Shown: positions 35,078-43,311 of the stretch, one piece after another
Position numbering within the stretch: position 1 is the stretch's first letter
Layout of the letters: every line of letters begins with the position of its first letter
From: Rhodovulum sp. MB263
GTDB taxonomy: Bacteria > Pseudomonadota > Alphaproteobacteria > Rhodobacterales > Rhodobacteraceae
Assembly: GCF_002073975.1 (NCBI RefSeq)
Contig: NZ_CP020384.1
Coordinates: 682,001-746,000 of the forward strand
Direction: 5' to 3'
Length of the DNA: 64,000 nt
Translations under genes and position numbers: made by a program
Notes under the pieces: generated by a model
Databases searched by the model: none
The model's input: the letters and a program-made list of their open reading frames with translations, nothing else
Told to the model about the DNA's origin: nothing

Positions 35078-35980
35078 ATGACCATTGCCCAAAGCAGTTC
35101 GCCCCTTGCTCAGTTGCTCGTCCATTGCCGCCGGTTCGCCGACGCCAATGCCGGGCCCGACGGTTCGGCGCCGACTCCGGCCCGGGGCCTGTCCGTAGTG
35201 CGTGCCCTGCACCCGGGAGAGCTGATGGTTGCCGTCCAGAAGCCCGTGATCGCCATGCTGCTGCAGGGAAGGAAGCGTGTGACGACGCTGGGCGCGAGCT
35301 TCGAATATGCGCCGGGGGAGGCGATGGTCATCGCGGCGGATATCCCGACAGTCAGCCGGATCGCCCACGCCAGCATCGCGGAACCCTACTACGCGCTCGT
35401 GCTCGAACTCGACCCCGCGATCCTGCGAGCATTGCGCCCGGCCGTCTCCGTGCGGTCGGGTAAAGCGCCGCCCGTGAGGGTGGAGCCGATTGACACAGAG
35501 GTCATCGATGCCTCCCTTCGACTTGCGCGCCTGCTGGATCGGCCCGAGGCCCTCTCGGTCCTTGCCGACGGCCTGCTGCGCGAGCTGCATTACTGGCTTC
35601 TCATGGGGGTTCACGGCCCCGCCATCGCTGCGCTCGGGGTGCCGGACAGCCACGCGGGACGGATCGCGCGCGCGGTCGATATCCTGCGGCGGGAGTACGC
35701 CCGTCCGATCAGGGTCGAGGAACTCGCGGAGGCCGCCGCAATGAGTGAGCCCGCGTTCCACAAGCACTTCCGCGCCATCACGACCCTGTCGCCTCTCCAG
35801 TTCCAGAAGCAGCTTCGCCTGATTGAAGCGAGGCGGCTCATGCTGGCAGAGGGTGCGAAGATCGCGCAGGCAGCCCACACGGTCGGTTACGCTAGCGTGA
35901 CGCAGTTCACTCGGGAATACGGCCGTCTTTTCGATGCACCTCCTGGGAGGGACATACGCATCGCGAATGCCGTCGCCTGA
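35078..35980 (+). CDS. AraC-family transcriptional regulator
   Basis: A 300-residue regulator with an N-terminal AraC_N-type cupin domain (AVQKPVIAMLLQGRKRVTTLG; PGEAMVIAADIPTVSRI) and two C-terminal HTH motifs (RVEELAEAAAMSEPAFHKHF and IAQAAHTVGYASVTQFTREY). The ATG at 35078 is preferred over in-frame codons upstream, because the cupin alignment begins just after it. It probably regulates the divergent SDR gene. The ligand is unknown. Confidence 0.88.
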   Translation: MTIAQSSSPLAQLLVHCRRFADANAGPDGSAPTPARGLSVVRALHPGELMVAVQKPVIAMLLQGRKRVTTLGASFEYAPGEAMVIAADIPTVSRIAHASIAEPYYALVLELDPAILRALRPAVSVRSGKAPPVRVEPIDTEVIDASLRLARLLDRPEALSVLADGLLRELHYWLLMGVHGPAIAALGVPDSHAGRIARAVDILRREYARPIRVEELAEAAAMSEPAFHKHFRAITTLSPLQFQKQLRLIEARRLMLAEGAKIAQAAHTVGYASVTQFTREYGRLFDAPPGRDIRIANAVA

Positions 35981-35999
35981 GTGCTCGGGATGCACTTCT

Positions 36000-36480
36000 G
36001 CGGATAGACCAGCGTCAGCTTCGTCCGCACAGCGGACCTCAGGGCATTGGACGATGCTGCGCAGAGCCTTAAAGGTCCGCTACTGTGCGGGCCGTGGTGC
36101 GTGACAACAAAGGTCCTGCCACTACCGGCGAAATGTGGGGTCGCCAGTCGTTCTTCCAGCCAAGCGCGGTGTTCCCAATGCACGGCGATTATGTCCTCAG
36201 GTGTAATCGGGACAATGCGGCGCGGCAGCACCTCGTCCGGGTCAAGCAACTCATGACCGGGCACTTCGATGGAGATCATGTCGAAGTCGCGCATGAACCG
36301 TGGGGCGAAGTTCTTGGCGGCCTCCCGATCCCCCAGAAGGTCGAAGTCCGTCCATAACGTCGCGCAGAGGAACCGGTCGCTGCGGTGGCGGAGTTCGGTC
36401 TTCTGCGCGAACCAACTCCCGCTGGCGTGAACCAGGTCACGGAGCCGGTTCTCGTCGTCCAAGGTCGCCTTGCCCGTCAC
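36000..36480 (-). pseudogene. Metallophosphoesterase fragment
   Basis: The minus-strand frame contains LCATLWTDFDLLGD, then DEVLPRRI...HWEHRAWLEERL and TFVVTHHGPHSSG, matching the middle to C-terminal part of calcineurin-like phosphoesterases. The N-terminal DxH and GNH motifs are missing and the 3' end is altered, so this is a remnant. It meets a fragment of another gene head-on at 36470. Confidence 0.55.
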
Positions 36481-36619
36481 CGAAACCGGCTATCGCTCGC
36501 ACTTCCTGCCGGTCGGCATTGTCGCCGAGCATGGCGGCGCGGTCCCCTTTGTCTCCGCATGGCTGGAGCATGAAGCTGCGCGCATGGGCTGGAATGACGC
36601 GCAGCTAAGCCTTTTTTGA
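36470..36619 (+). pseudogene. C-terminal fragment of a conserved hypothetical protein
   Basis: The plus-strand frame reads VTETGYRSHFLPVGIVAEHG then FVSAWLEHEAARMGW and ends QLSLF. TGYRSHF...QLSLF endings occur on plasmid-associated hypothetical proteins. Only ~48 residues remain, with no start. Confidence 0.45.
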
Positions 36620-36721
36620 CGCAGGGGAAAATTTGCGTCCCCTCCGGCGGACGCTCCCTTCTTCAGATTCGAAGACAAGAAAAATCTTTCAAGAGGCACT
36701 CAGCACGCGTTTGCGCGTTTA

Positions 36722-36763
36722 ATGCGCGCTCAGTTGACGTGTGGCGCGCATATGTGAGATAAT
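36722..36763 (+). promoter_or_regulatory. parDE promoter with inverted-repeat operator
   Basis: TTGACG (36734-36739) and GATAAT (36758-36763) with an 18-base spacer form a good sigma-70-type promoter. The -35 lies between the arms of a perfect inverted repeat, ATGCGCGC (36722-36729) and GCGCGCAT (36744-36751). This fits autorepression by the ribbon-helix-helix antitoxin. Confidence 0.65.
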
Positions 36764-36790
36764 GGTTCCAACGCTGAAAGGAGCGCCGCT

Positions 36791-37066
36791 ATGGAAAACG
36801 CATCTGAAAACAAGATGGTAAAGCGCCTAAACACCACACTGCCAGACCCTCTGGCACACTATGTCGGTGAGATCACCGGCAAGGGCGCGCTCTATGAGAC
36901 ACCGAGCGAGTTCATCCGCGATCTGATCCGCAGGCACATGGAAAAAGCCCAGGACGTGGAGCGCGGCCAGATCAACGCCATGCTGGCGCAGTCCTTAAGT
37001 GAAAACGACTATTCCGACTGGACGAACAGCGATCTTGCCGATGCCCGCAAGGCGGCACGCGAATAG
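36791..37066 (+). CDS. parD: ParD-type antitoxin
   Basis: A 91-residue protein with an N-terminal ribbon-helix-helix (KRLNTTLPDPLAHYVGEITG; YETPSEFIRDLIRRHME) and an acidic flexible tail that would bind the toxin. A GGAG ribosome site precedes the ATG. It is transcribed with the ParE gene that starts right after it. It should neutralise ParE and repress the shared promoter through the inverted repeat upstream. Confidence 0.88.
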   Translation: MENASENKMVKRLNTTLPDPLAHYVGEITGKGALYETPSEFIRDLIRRHMEKAQDVERGQINAMLAQSLSENDYSDWTNSDLADARKAARE

Positions 37067-37072
37067 GTGCCC

Positions 37073-37390
37073 ATGAATCGTATCGTCCGCAGTGCTCTCT
37101 TCAAACGACAGCTTCTCGACATCACGGCCAGCTACCGCGAGCGCGCGGGCACGGCCATTGCCCTGAAATTTGTCGATCAGATTGAAAGCAGCATTGGCTT
37201 CATCGCCGCCACGCCGCTGGCCTGTGCGATCTACACCCAGCTTGAGGGCAAGGACTTTCGCAAATGGGGCCTGAAGGACTTCCCGGTGTCGGTTTTCTTC
37301 CGGCTGGATGAGAGCGGCACAATCATCCTCGAAGCGCTCTATGCCCACCGTATGGATATTGGGCAAAGACTGCCCAAGGATATTGAATAG
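37073..37390 (+). CDS. parE: ParE/RelE-superfamily toxin
   Basis: A 105-residue toxin of the ParE/RelE fold (SALFKRQLLDITASYRERAG; GLKDFPVSVFFRLDESGTII; ALYAHRMDIGQRLP). ParE members poison DNA gyrase, but some in this fold cut mRNA, so the target is not certain. The ATG at 37073 was chosen; a GTG at 37067 directly after the parD stop is an alternative. The pair probably stabilises the island. Confidence 0.88.
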   Translation: MNRIVRSALFKRQLLDITASYRERAGTAIALKFVDQIESSIGFIAATPLACAIYTQLEGKDFRKWGLKDFPVSVFFRLDESGTIILEALYAHRMDIGQRLPKDIE

Positions 37391-37438
37391 CTGGAAAGGC
37401 GCGGCGGCACACCGTAGAGGGCGGCCAACCGCTTTGGG

Positions 37439-37519
37439 TTAGGGACGCGGCGAACGTATCACCAGTTCGTCTTCGGCGGTGCTCAGCGCTGCCGCCTCAA
37501 ATCGGGAAACGAGTTTCAT
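37439..37519 (-). CDS. 26-residue ORF with strong ribosome site
   Basis: The frame starts MKLVSRFEAAALSTAEDEL and ends RSPRP. An AAAGGAGG lies 5 bases upstream of its ATG. It may be the 5' stub of a longer gene truncated by rearrangement. A hairpin (GGCCCTGAAC / GTTCGGGGCC) precedes it. Confidence 0.35.
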   Translation of the reverse strand: MKLVSRFEAAALSTAEDELVIRSPRP

Positions 37520-37764
37520 GTCATCCTCCTTTTGACTTCAAGGAGGCCCCGAACCGTTCAGGGCCTTTCGGCCCCGGCTCACACCATCATCGGCTCAGGA
37601 AGCAGCGCGCTCATCAGCCGGATGGGCGCAGCCGAAAAAGCTGAGATCTTCCGCAAGCAGCTCTACGTCGATTGCTTTCTCGAAGCGGAGGAGAATGGCG
37701 AGGTAAACCGCTCCAATGACCCCTGCGTCGCATTCCTCCCTCAGTTGGAAAAACGTGTCGATGC

Positions 37765-38220
37765 ATGGCACACCATTCCGGCTGGATTGCCGAATGCGCG
37801 TGGAACTTCGCTCGCCGTTTGGGAAGCGACCATCCGAGAATTGCGGCGGTCGAACAAGGCAGCCGCACGCCTCCATATCGAGGTCGTCGATGCCGCCCTC
37901 AGGTCCTTGGCCTTGTGGCGCGTTACTGCGACAGGGCGAAGGTGCAGCGTGACGACGATGTCAGGGAGGCGGAGTTCGCGTCACGTCTCATGCACGCGGC
38001 GGACTACGAGTTCGGGTTGCTCGCTCAGTTCATCGTCGAGGCGCTGACGCGTGCTCTCCGGGCCGACGGCCTCGAGGCATGTCTGTCGTCCAGGAAGCAT
38101 TTCGCGGAGGTCTACCACATGCGGACAGCTGTAGGCCCCGGACTGAACCCGTTTCTCGCTGAGGATTTCCGCCGGATCGATCCGCGTCAGTGTTTCGATG
38201 ACGGGGATGAGGATGCATGA
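37765..38220 (+). CDS. Hypothetical protein
   Basis: A 151-residue frame whose second half has strong GC at third positions and a protein-like sequence (HAADYEFGLLAQFIVEAL, then HFAEVYHMRTAVGPG). I do not recognise the family. Other frames overlap the first half (from 37532), so the true start is uncertain and a frameshift is possible. It is followed by a tiny overlapping frame. Confidence 0.4.
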   Translation: MAHHSGWIAECAWNFARRLGSDHPRIAAVEQGSRTPPYRGRRCRPQVLGLVARYCDRAKVQRDDDVREAEFASRLMHAADYEFGLLAQFIVEALTRALRADGLEACLSSRKHFAEVYHMRTAVGPGLNPFLAEDFRRIDPRQCFDDGDEDA

Positions 38221-38317
38221 GTTGCTCTTGGCCATTTGCGATGTCGATGTGGAAACTGCGGAGTATCATGAGCTACGAGTGCAGCTGCTTCGCGAATTCG
38301 TTCGTTTACGGGCTTGA
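38213..38317 (+). CDS. 34-residue ORF overlapping the hypothetical gene
   Basis: It starts ATGCATGA across the stop of the previous frame and reads MHELLLAICDVDVETAEYHE, ending LREFVRLRA. The overlap suggests coupling, but the size gives little support. Confidence 0.25.
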   Translation: MHELLLAICDVDVETAEYHELRVQLLREFVRLRA

Positions 38318-38488
38318 CAGAACCTGCTCGAACGCCTGCGACCGATCCAGGATCAGGTTGACCGCATGGGGGCGCGAGACCCCGATTTCGATCTCAAGAG
38401 CTTCTTGGATGACAGTTGGGAGTAGCAAGCGAAGGCGCTTCGTCGCGTCGTCCCTGGACGGCACGAAATTGCAGAAAACGTCGAGCGC

Positions 38489-38640
38489 ACGCTGAGCCGC
38501 GCAGGGCGCTCCCTGCCGATTGCGGACTTTGACGCCTCGGTCCCATTCCCCCGGCGGATCACAAAAGCGGCAGTTGATCACTGCTGCAGCGTGCCCTGAA
38601 GCTGCCAAGGTTCGGAGAGGAGACTTCACAGACAGCAGAG
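38489..38640. repeat. Dispersed repeat, copy A
   Basis: Core pattern CTCCCTGCCGATTGCGGA, then CGGATCACAAAAGCGGCAG and a tail GCCCTGAAGCTGCCAAGG. The same order of blocks recurs at 39846, 42034 and 42661. An inverted piece (GGCGGCTATCGGCAGG) follows at about 38657. Confidence 0.6.
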
Positions 38641-38816
38641 GCCGGAGCGTTCAACGGCGGCTATCGGCAGGAAACGACTGGCAGGATTTCGCGGTGCCGC
38701 GGACGTGGCGAGGTGAGCGTCCGGCGATGCGCCGGCCCCGGCGCAACGCGCCGAAATCTTGCCGTATTGTTTCGGCAGTCTTCCGTGAAATGCGATGAAA
38801 TCGGGGATTTGCATTG

Positions 38817-39488
38817 ATGTCTCGGTTGGCGGTTTTGGTCGATGGCGACAACATCAGTGGCTTCCCTGCCGAGAGGATCCTCTCGATCGCCTCGCGGCAG
38901 GGAAGCCCGACCGTCGTCAGGGTCTACACCAACGCCCGGCGCACCTCCGAATGGCATGGCGCCTGCGGCTTCCGGATGATCCACGCCGGCACCGGGAAGA
39001 ATGCCTCGGACGTGCTTCTGGTGATCGATGCCATGGAATTGGCGCTGTCTGGCGGGATCGATCGGTTCGTCATTGCCAGTTCGGATGGCGATTTTACCCA
39101 TCTTGCCCATCGCCTGCGCGAGCATGGCGCCATGGTCACGGGCGTTGGCGAGGGCAAGGCTCCCAGCGGGTTTCGCGGTGCCTGTTCCGACTTCGTCCTG
39201 ATCGATCCCGGTTCGTCGATCAGGCTGGTGACAAGCGCCCCGGCCGTCGACGATCTGGATCTGAAGATCCGCGCGATCATTGCCGCGGCCAGCACGAAAG
39301 GCGCGGGGATGCGGCTGGCGACCCTCGGGGCGACCATGCACTCCAAGCACGGGATCAGGATCGGCGCCCTCCCTGAACAAACCTGGCGGGCTTATCTCGC
39401 GGCGCGGCCGCATCTTTACGATCTCGGTCCGCGCGGGCCCGACAGCATGGTTCGCTTCAAGCCGGAAGGCTTCCCGGTCGCGGCCTGA
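38817..39488 (+). CDS. NYN-domain RNase-like protein with C-terminal LOTUS-like domain
   Basis: A 223-residue protein. The N-terminal NYN/PIN-like domain has the acidic set LVDGDNISG, SDVLLVIDAMELAL and IASSDGDFTHLA, as in LabA/DUF88 proteins that are metal-dependent ribonucleases. Residues ~145-215 (LDLKIRAIIAAASTKGAGMR, then LPEQTWRAYLAARPHLYDL) fit an OST-HTH/LOTUS-type module that binds RNA. I took the ATG at 38817, one codon after a TTG. It stands alone between two dispersed repeats. Its target is unknown; a role in conflict is only suggested by the setting. Confidence 0.8.
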   Translation: MSRLAVLVDGDNISGFPAERILSIASRQGSPTVVRVYTNARRTSEWHGACGFRMIHAGTGKNASDVLLVIDAMELALSGGIDRFVIASSDGDFTHLAHRLREHGAMVTGVGEGKAPSGFRGACSDFVLIDPGSSIRLVTSAPAVDDLDLKIRAIIAAASTKGAGMRLATLGATMHSKHGIRIGALPEQTWRAYLAARPHLYDLGPRGPDSMVRFKPEGFPVAA

Positions 39489-40445
39489 CGGCCGGTGCCA
39501 GACGCCCTTCGGCCGCCCGCGGCGCAATATGCGGTGACATGCCGCCTGCAACACCGGCGCGTCTCCTTCGGATCTTGACGCGTTTCGAGATGGTCAGTGC
39601 GTCCTCCAGCTCGACGCCGAGAGAGCGGACCGTGCTGTCCATCTTGGTGTGATCAGGCAGGTGCTGCACGGCCCCGGACTGCCCGTCTTCCGGTAGATCT
39701 GCGCGACCTTCATCGGGTGCATGGAACGCGTGCCGCAGGCCGTCCGGTGCGGCCCGACGGCCCCGAGAACTGTTTCCCAAAATATGGCATCCTGCAGACG
39801 CTCAAGCGAGTTTTTCAAGGGCGGCTATCGGCAGCGAGCGCCCAGACTAGGGCGCCAGGCGTTTAAGCGCCTCGGGCCGCCCGCTCGGACGCTCTCTGCC
39901 GATAGCCGACGTACAGCGCTCCAAGCCTGAGCAGCCAGAAAATGACAGAAGTGACCGTTCATCCTCGCCGCGGCACGCCCTCAAGCCGCTGGAGTCCGAA
40001 GATCGGAGAAACTGTTGAAAAGCTCTTTTCTAGGACCACAGAGCATCCAGTCGGGGGGGGGATGGTTCCGGTTTTTCGCGCCCCTGTCTCGCATTCCGAC
40101 CTCTTTGTCCCTATGGGGAGTGGCATTCCAAAAGCAGGCGATCTCTCGACCGCCGCCGGAGTTTTCAACACGATCCGGACGAAGCGGGCATTCGGACCGC
40201 AGTTATGAGGTCGGCATCAATACTCCGTTGTAATGGCATCCAAGAGCGTCGCATCTATGACCGCCCCCCCCCCACAGCATGGAAATAAGATTAGGTGGAC
40301 ACATGATCTCAATGCGGTTGAGGCGCCGGCAAGCGCTATCCAGGGCGGAAAACGCTTGTTCGCGTGGCCTGGCTGAGCAATTCTGAGGTCCAACGGCAAG
40401 CTGCTTGGATAATGTGCATCTGGCGATATTCGGAAAGGGATCAAC
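39489..40445. other. Non-coding stretch with repeat copy D
   Basis: About 950 bases without a convincing gene. It includes dispersed repeat copy D and inverted partial copies (GGGCGGCTATCGGCAGCGAG near 39820). Confidence 0.45.
39846..40010. repeat. Dispersed repeat, copy D
   Basis: Blocks CCGCCCGCTCGGACGCTCTC, TGCCGATAGCCGACG, GTGACCGTTCATCC and CGCCCTCAAGCCGCTGGAG occur in the same order as in copies A, B and C. It is the most diverged copy. Confidence 0.5.
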
Positions 40446-41462
40446 ATGTCGCGGATCTGGCTGACTCTATTGATGTCGACTGCCTTAACAACATCTGCCT
40501 TGGCGGACAGGATGCTTTCAACGGAGGAATTACTTGAGATTATTCCAGAAATGATCCGAAGCGGTTGCCAAACTTCATGTTCCGTGCGGGAATACAGTTA
40601 CCGCTCGGCTCGACTTCCCTCCGATATTTTTGTGGGATCTCGGAAGGTATTCGTGGTCAGGAACACATATATGTGTGGAAGTGCCGGTTGCCCCACAGCG
40701 ATTATCGCCGTTGGAGACGACGGCGTTTTCTATTTGGGCAACAGGTTTGGCGGGACTGAAAGAACGATCCCGACAATGAACGTTTCGGATCGGACGCGCA
40801 TTGCAGATAAGCCCGCGGGAATTGGTCCGATCCCTACCGGAAGCGGCGTGCTTGGCAGGGAGACCTCTGAAGGAGCCGAGGTTCAAGAAGCCGGTGGATA
40901 CGGCTTGTCTGATTCAGATATCCTTAAATTTGTGAATTCCTTGCAGCGCCTTCCAGTTCTGATCGATAGATCTCACTACGGTCAGGAAGATCGAATTAAG
41001 GTGGGAGAGTTCGAAGAGCATCTGAGAGTGTCCGGCGCTCTCGCCAGAGAAGGAATTTTCATTGAAACGTTCCAATCGGCACGGAGGCCAGCCTCCTCCG
41101 GTGGCTGCGAGCCGGGCGCACGTTTTTGCATGAAATTGAATGATAACAGCATCTGGAGCGAAGATAGGAGAGTTTATTATGAGATCGCCGGGCCCTACAG
41201 GAAACATCTAATTGCAGACTACGGCGAGCTAATTTCTTTGTCGATGGGAAGGCCAAGTGTCACCAAAATTGTTCTTTCACGTGCGGTAGGCTCCGCCACA
41301 TGTGAAAGAAGAGTTACCTTTCGCTCCTGGTTTGACGCACCGACCGAAATTGGTAAGGCGATTATGCGCCATCAGCGAAGTGATGGATATATTTGGCAGG
41401 CATGCCTCAGCCAAAGTCGAGATGGTTTAATTATCAAGTATGGTCCCTTTTCCAGTTTTTGA
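40446..41462 (+). CDS. Exported protein of unknown function
   Basis: A 338-residue protein with a signal peptide (MSRIWLTLLMSTALTTSALA|D). It has several paired cysteines (GCQTSCS, MCGSAGCP, GGCEPGARFC, AVGSATCE...QACLS), which would fit disulfides in the periplasm. No family was recognised and no active-site motif stands out. Codon use is AT-richer than the backbone. It stands alone; an ATG with an AAAGGGA-type site upstream sets the start. Confidence 0.6.
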   Translation: MSRIWLTLLMSTALTTSALADRMLSTEELLEIIPEMIRSGCQTSCSVREYSYRSARLPSDIFVGSRKVFVVRNTYMCGSAGCPTAIIAVGDDGVFYLGNRFGGTERTIPTMNVSDRTRIADKPAGIGPIPTGSGVLGRETSEGAEVQEAGGYGLSDSDILKFVNSLQRLPVLIDRSHYGQEDRIKVGEFEEHLRVSGALAREGIFIETFQSARRPASSGGCEPGARFCMKLNDNSIWSEDRRVYYEIAGPYRKHLIADYGELISLSMGRPSVTKIVLSRAVGSATCERRVTFRSWFDAPTEIGKAIMRHQRSDGYIWQACLSQSRDGLIIKYGPFSSF

Positions 41463-41637
41463 CCTTGGCGAGGTCCCCTTGCGCAAAGCCCACAACGGAA
41501 TTACTCGCAAACCCAGTGTGATGGAAGGAGGGCATGAGCAGACTGACACCTAAGACTTGCAGGCCGCGGAAAAACTCCGACCTCGATGTAACTCTCGGAA
41601 CGTGAAACACCGCCACCACCGCTGAGGTGAGGTTGCG

Positions 41638-41935
41638 GTGCGCGGGTCGGACAAGGTGGCGAGATCGTTGTTCCGCTACATCGATTTCGAAGAGTGCATC
41701 CCGGCGCGGCATCCGCTGAGCAAGATCAGGGCGATCGTCAACGATGCGCTGCGCGCCTTGTATGCCGAGGTCGGTCGGCTCCACGTTAGCGGAGAACGCC
41801 CCTCGATTGCTCCGGAACGGCTGATCCGGGGCAAACTGCTGTTCCTCCGGTTCGTGGGACTCGGGATCGGCGATATGGTTTGAGACCCCACCGTGTTCAC
41901 GAACTGCCGGTCGATACGCTGAGCGCGTCGCTGCG
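41638..41935 (+). pseudogene. IS5/IS1182-like transposase fragment with internal deletion
   Basis: The frame begins with GTG and reads MRGSDKVARSLFRYIDFEEC, then HPLSKIRAIVNDALRAL and RPSIAPERLIRGKLL, the N-terminus of DUF772 transposases. It then jumps to RFVGLGIGDMV, a later motif, and stops; WDPTVFT-like sequence follows the stop. The internal deletion removed about 25-30 residues. Confidence 0.7.
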
Positions 41936-42033
41936 CGTGCAAAATCGGTCTGGCGCGCTCTGGTCAGTTTGGGCTCGTAGCGGACCTGCGGAGGCGAGGC
42001 ATAGCGCCTGAACGCCTGCCGCCAGCGACTCGT

Positions 42034-42154
42034 GCGCTCCCTGCCGTGAGCGGCCATTCGACGCCCCAAGCCCGAACTGCCTGCGGCTCACGAAAGCGGC
42101 CGTTCATCCCCGCTGCAACATGCACTCAGGCCGCCAAGGTCCGGAGAGCGGGAC
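42034..42154. repeat. Dispersed repeat, copy B
   Basis: Contains CGCTCCCTGCCGTGAGCGG, CCATTCGACGCCCCAAGCCC, CGAAAGCGGCCGTTCATC and GGCCGCCAAGGTCCGGAGAG. It also has the upstream block TCGTAGCGGACCTGCGGAGG (about 41978), shared with copy C. Confidence 0.6.
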
Positions 42155-42165
42155 GGAGCTGCCGC

Positions 42166-42621
42166 TTATCGCTTGCTTTTCAGGAGTGCCTTCAGACCTG
42201 TCGGATAGAGTTGAGGCTGTCCAGGACCGTCCAGCTCTTCTAGAGCAAACCATTCGGCGAAACACTCCACACCGCTATCCTCTCGAAACGCGATACGGGT
42301 CTGTCCGGCGAAAGCCTCAGGCGGAAACGTCACGTCGAAAATTGCCAGCATCTCGTGCCCGAGGCTCCCCTCGTGAACGTAGATGTTTTCAATGAAAGTC
42401 GGGCTGCCAACGATTTTCACCGTTATCCCAAGTTCTTCCTGAAACTCTCGGATGACAGCGGTCTGTGCTGTTTCGCCAAACTCCACCGTACCGCCAAGCG
42501 GGCGCACACCCTTTAGCCGCCCTGAGTCCTCATATACTTCGGAGGCGAGCAGCCGATTGCCTCGCCAGTGCAGACCCAAAGCCTTAAAGCGAATTCCGGA
42601 TGCAGGGCGCCATGTGTTCAT
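42166..42621 (-). CDS. Nudix hydrolase
   Basis: A 151-residue Nudix enzyme. The Nudix box GTVEFGETAQTAVIREFQEELGI is visible by its key residues G-E-----RE-QEE-G at about residues 44-66. The class cleaves nucleoside diphosphates linked to another moiety; the substrate cannot be predicted. The gene stands alone between two copies of the dispersed repeat and is oriented against its neighbours. In the island it could sanitise or degrade unusual nucleotides. Confidence 0.88.
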   Translation of the reverse strand: MNTWRPASGIRFKALGLHWRGNRLLASEVYEDSGRLKGVRPLGGTVEFGETAQTAVIREFQEELGITVKIVGSPTFIENIYVHEGSLGHEMLAIFDVTFPPEAFAGQTRIAFREDSGVECFAEWFALEELDGPGQPQLYPTGLKALLKSKR

Positions 42622-42660
42622 GTTGGCGGGATACGCCCAGGACTAAACGGCTGCAATGGG

Positions 42661-42810
42661 CTCGGAGCGGACCTGCGGCGGCGCAGCATGGAGCTGGAGC
42701 CCCTTGGGCCGCCCGCTCGGGCGCTTGCTGCCGATAGCGGCCGTTCGGTCCCCCAAGCCCGATCCGGCAGCGGATCACGGAAGCGGCCTTTCATCGCGGT
42801 TGCAGCCCCC
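42661..42810. repeat. Dispersed repeat, copy C
   Basis: Contains TCGGAGCGGACCTGCGGCGG, CCGCCCGCTCGGGCGCTTGC, TGCCGATAGCGGCCGTTCGG and CGGATCACGGAAGCGGCC. It is the best-preserved copy and ends where a transposase remnant starts. Confidence 0.6.
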
Positions 42811-42821
42811 TTGGATCTGCC

Positions 42822-43154
42822 TATAAGGGCGTGCTGACGGATAACGGTCGCGAGTTCTGCGGTACCGAAAAGCACCCATACGAACTCCATCTCGATCTGA
42901 ACACCATCGAGCATCGCCGCACCAAGGTCCACACGTCGAAGACCAACGGCTTCGTCGAGTAGTTCAACGGCACGGGGCTGGAGGAGTTCTCTCGCGAAAA
43001 ATGCGAGACCTTCTAAGAGGCGGTCGAGGCGCTCCAGGCCAATCTCGACGCCTGACTCGTCCATTACAACAACGAACGCCCGCATTTGGGTTGTCGAAAC
43101 ATGGGGCGCAGGTCGCTCGAAAATGTCATGTCATTTGTTAGCCAAGAAGGTTAA
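42822..43154 (+). pseudogene. Integrase-type transposase C-terminal remnant with three in-frame stops
   Basis: The frame reads YKGVLTDNGREFCGTEKHPY and ends NVMSFVSQEG, an intact C-terminus of an IS3/IS481-like DDE core. Three stops interrupt it: TAG at 42960 (in FVE*FNG), TAA at 43014 and TGA at 43053, each one base from the expected codon. There is no frameshift, so the copy decayed by point mutation. Confidence 0.75.
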
Positions 43155-43311
43155 GTAGGCACTATAAGCTATAGCGCTCCCAGTAACCGTTTTTAGTAGC
43201 CATGAGTCCTGCCCCTAGCCTGACACACTGCGCCATAGTACTCATTGCACTCAGGAAGCGCCTGCGTGGACTTTATTACCAAATTTTACGAGACATTCTG
43301 AGAGACTAGTC

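Noticed and set aside
37595-37876. 93-codon minus-strand frame opposite the hypothetical gene
   Set aside because: Some stretches look protein-like, but the plus-strand frame has better third-position GC and continues through the well-supported 3' half.
38489-42815. Integron gene-cassette array with attC sites
   Set aside because: The repeats lack the paired core sites of attC, contain internal direct rather than inverted arms, genes between them face different directions, and no integron integrase is present.
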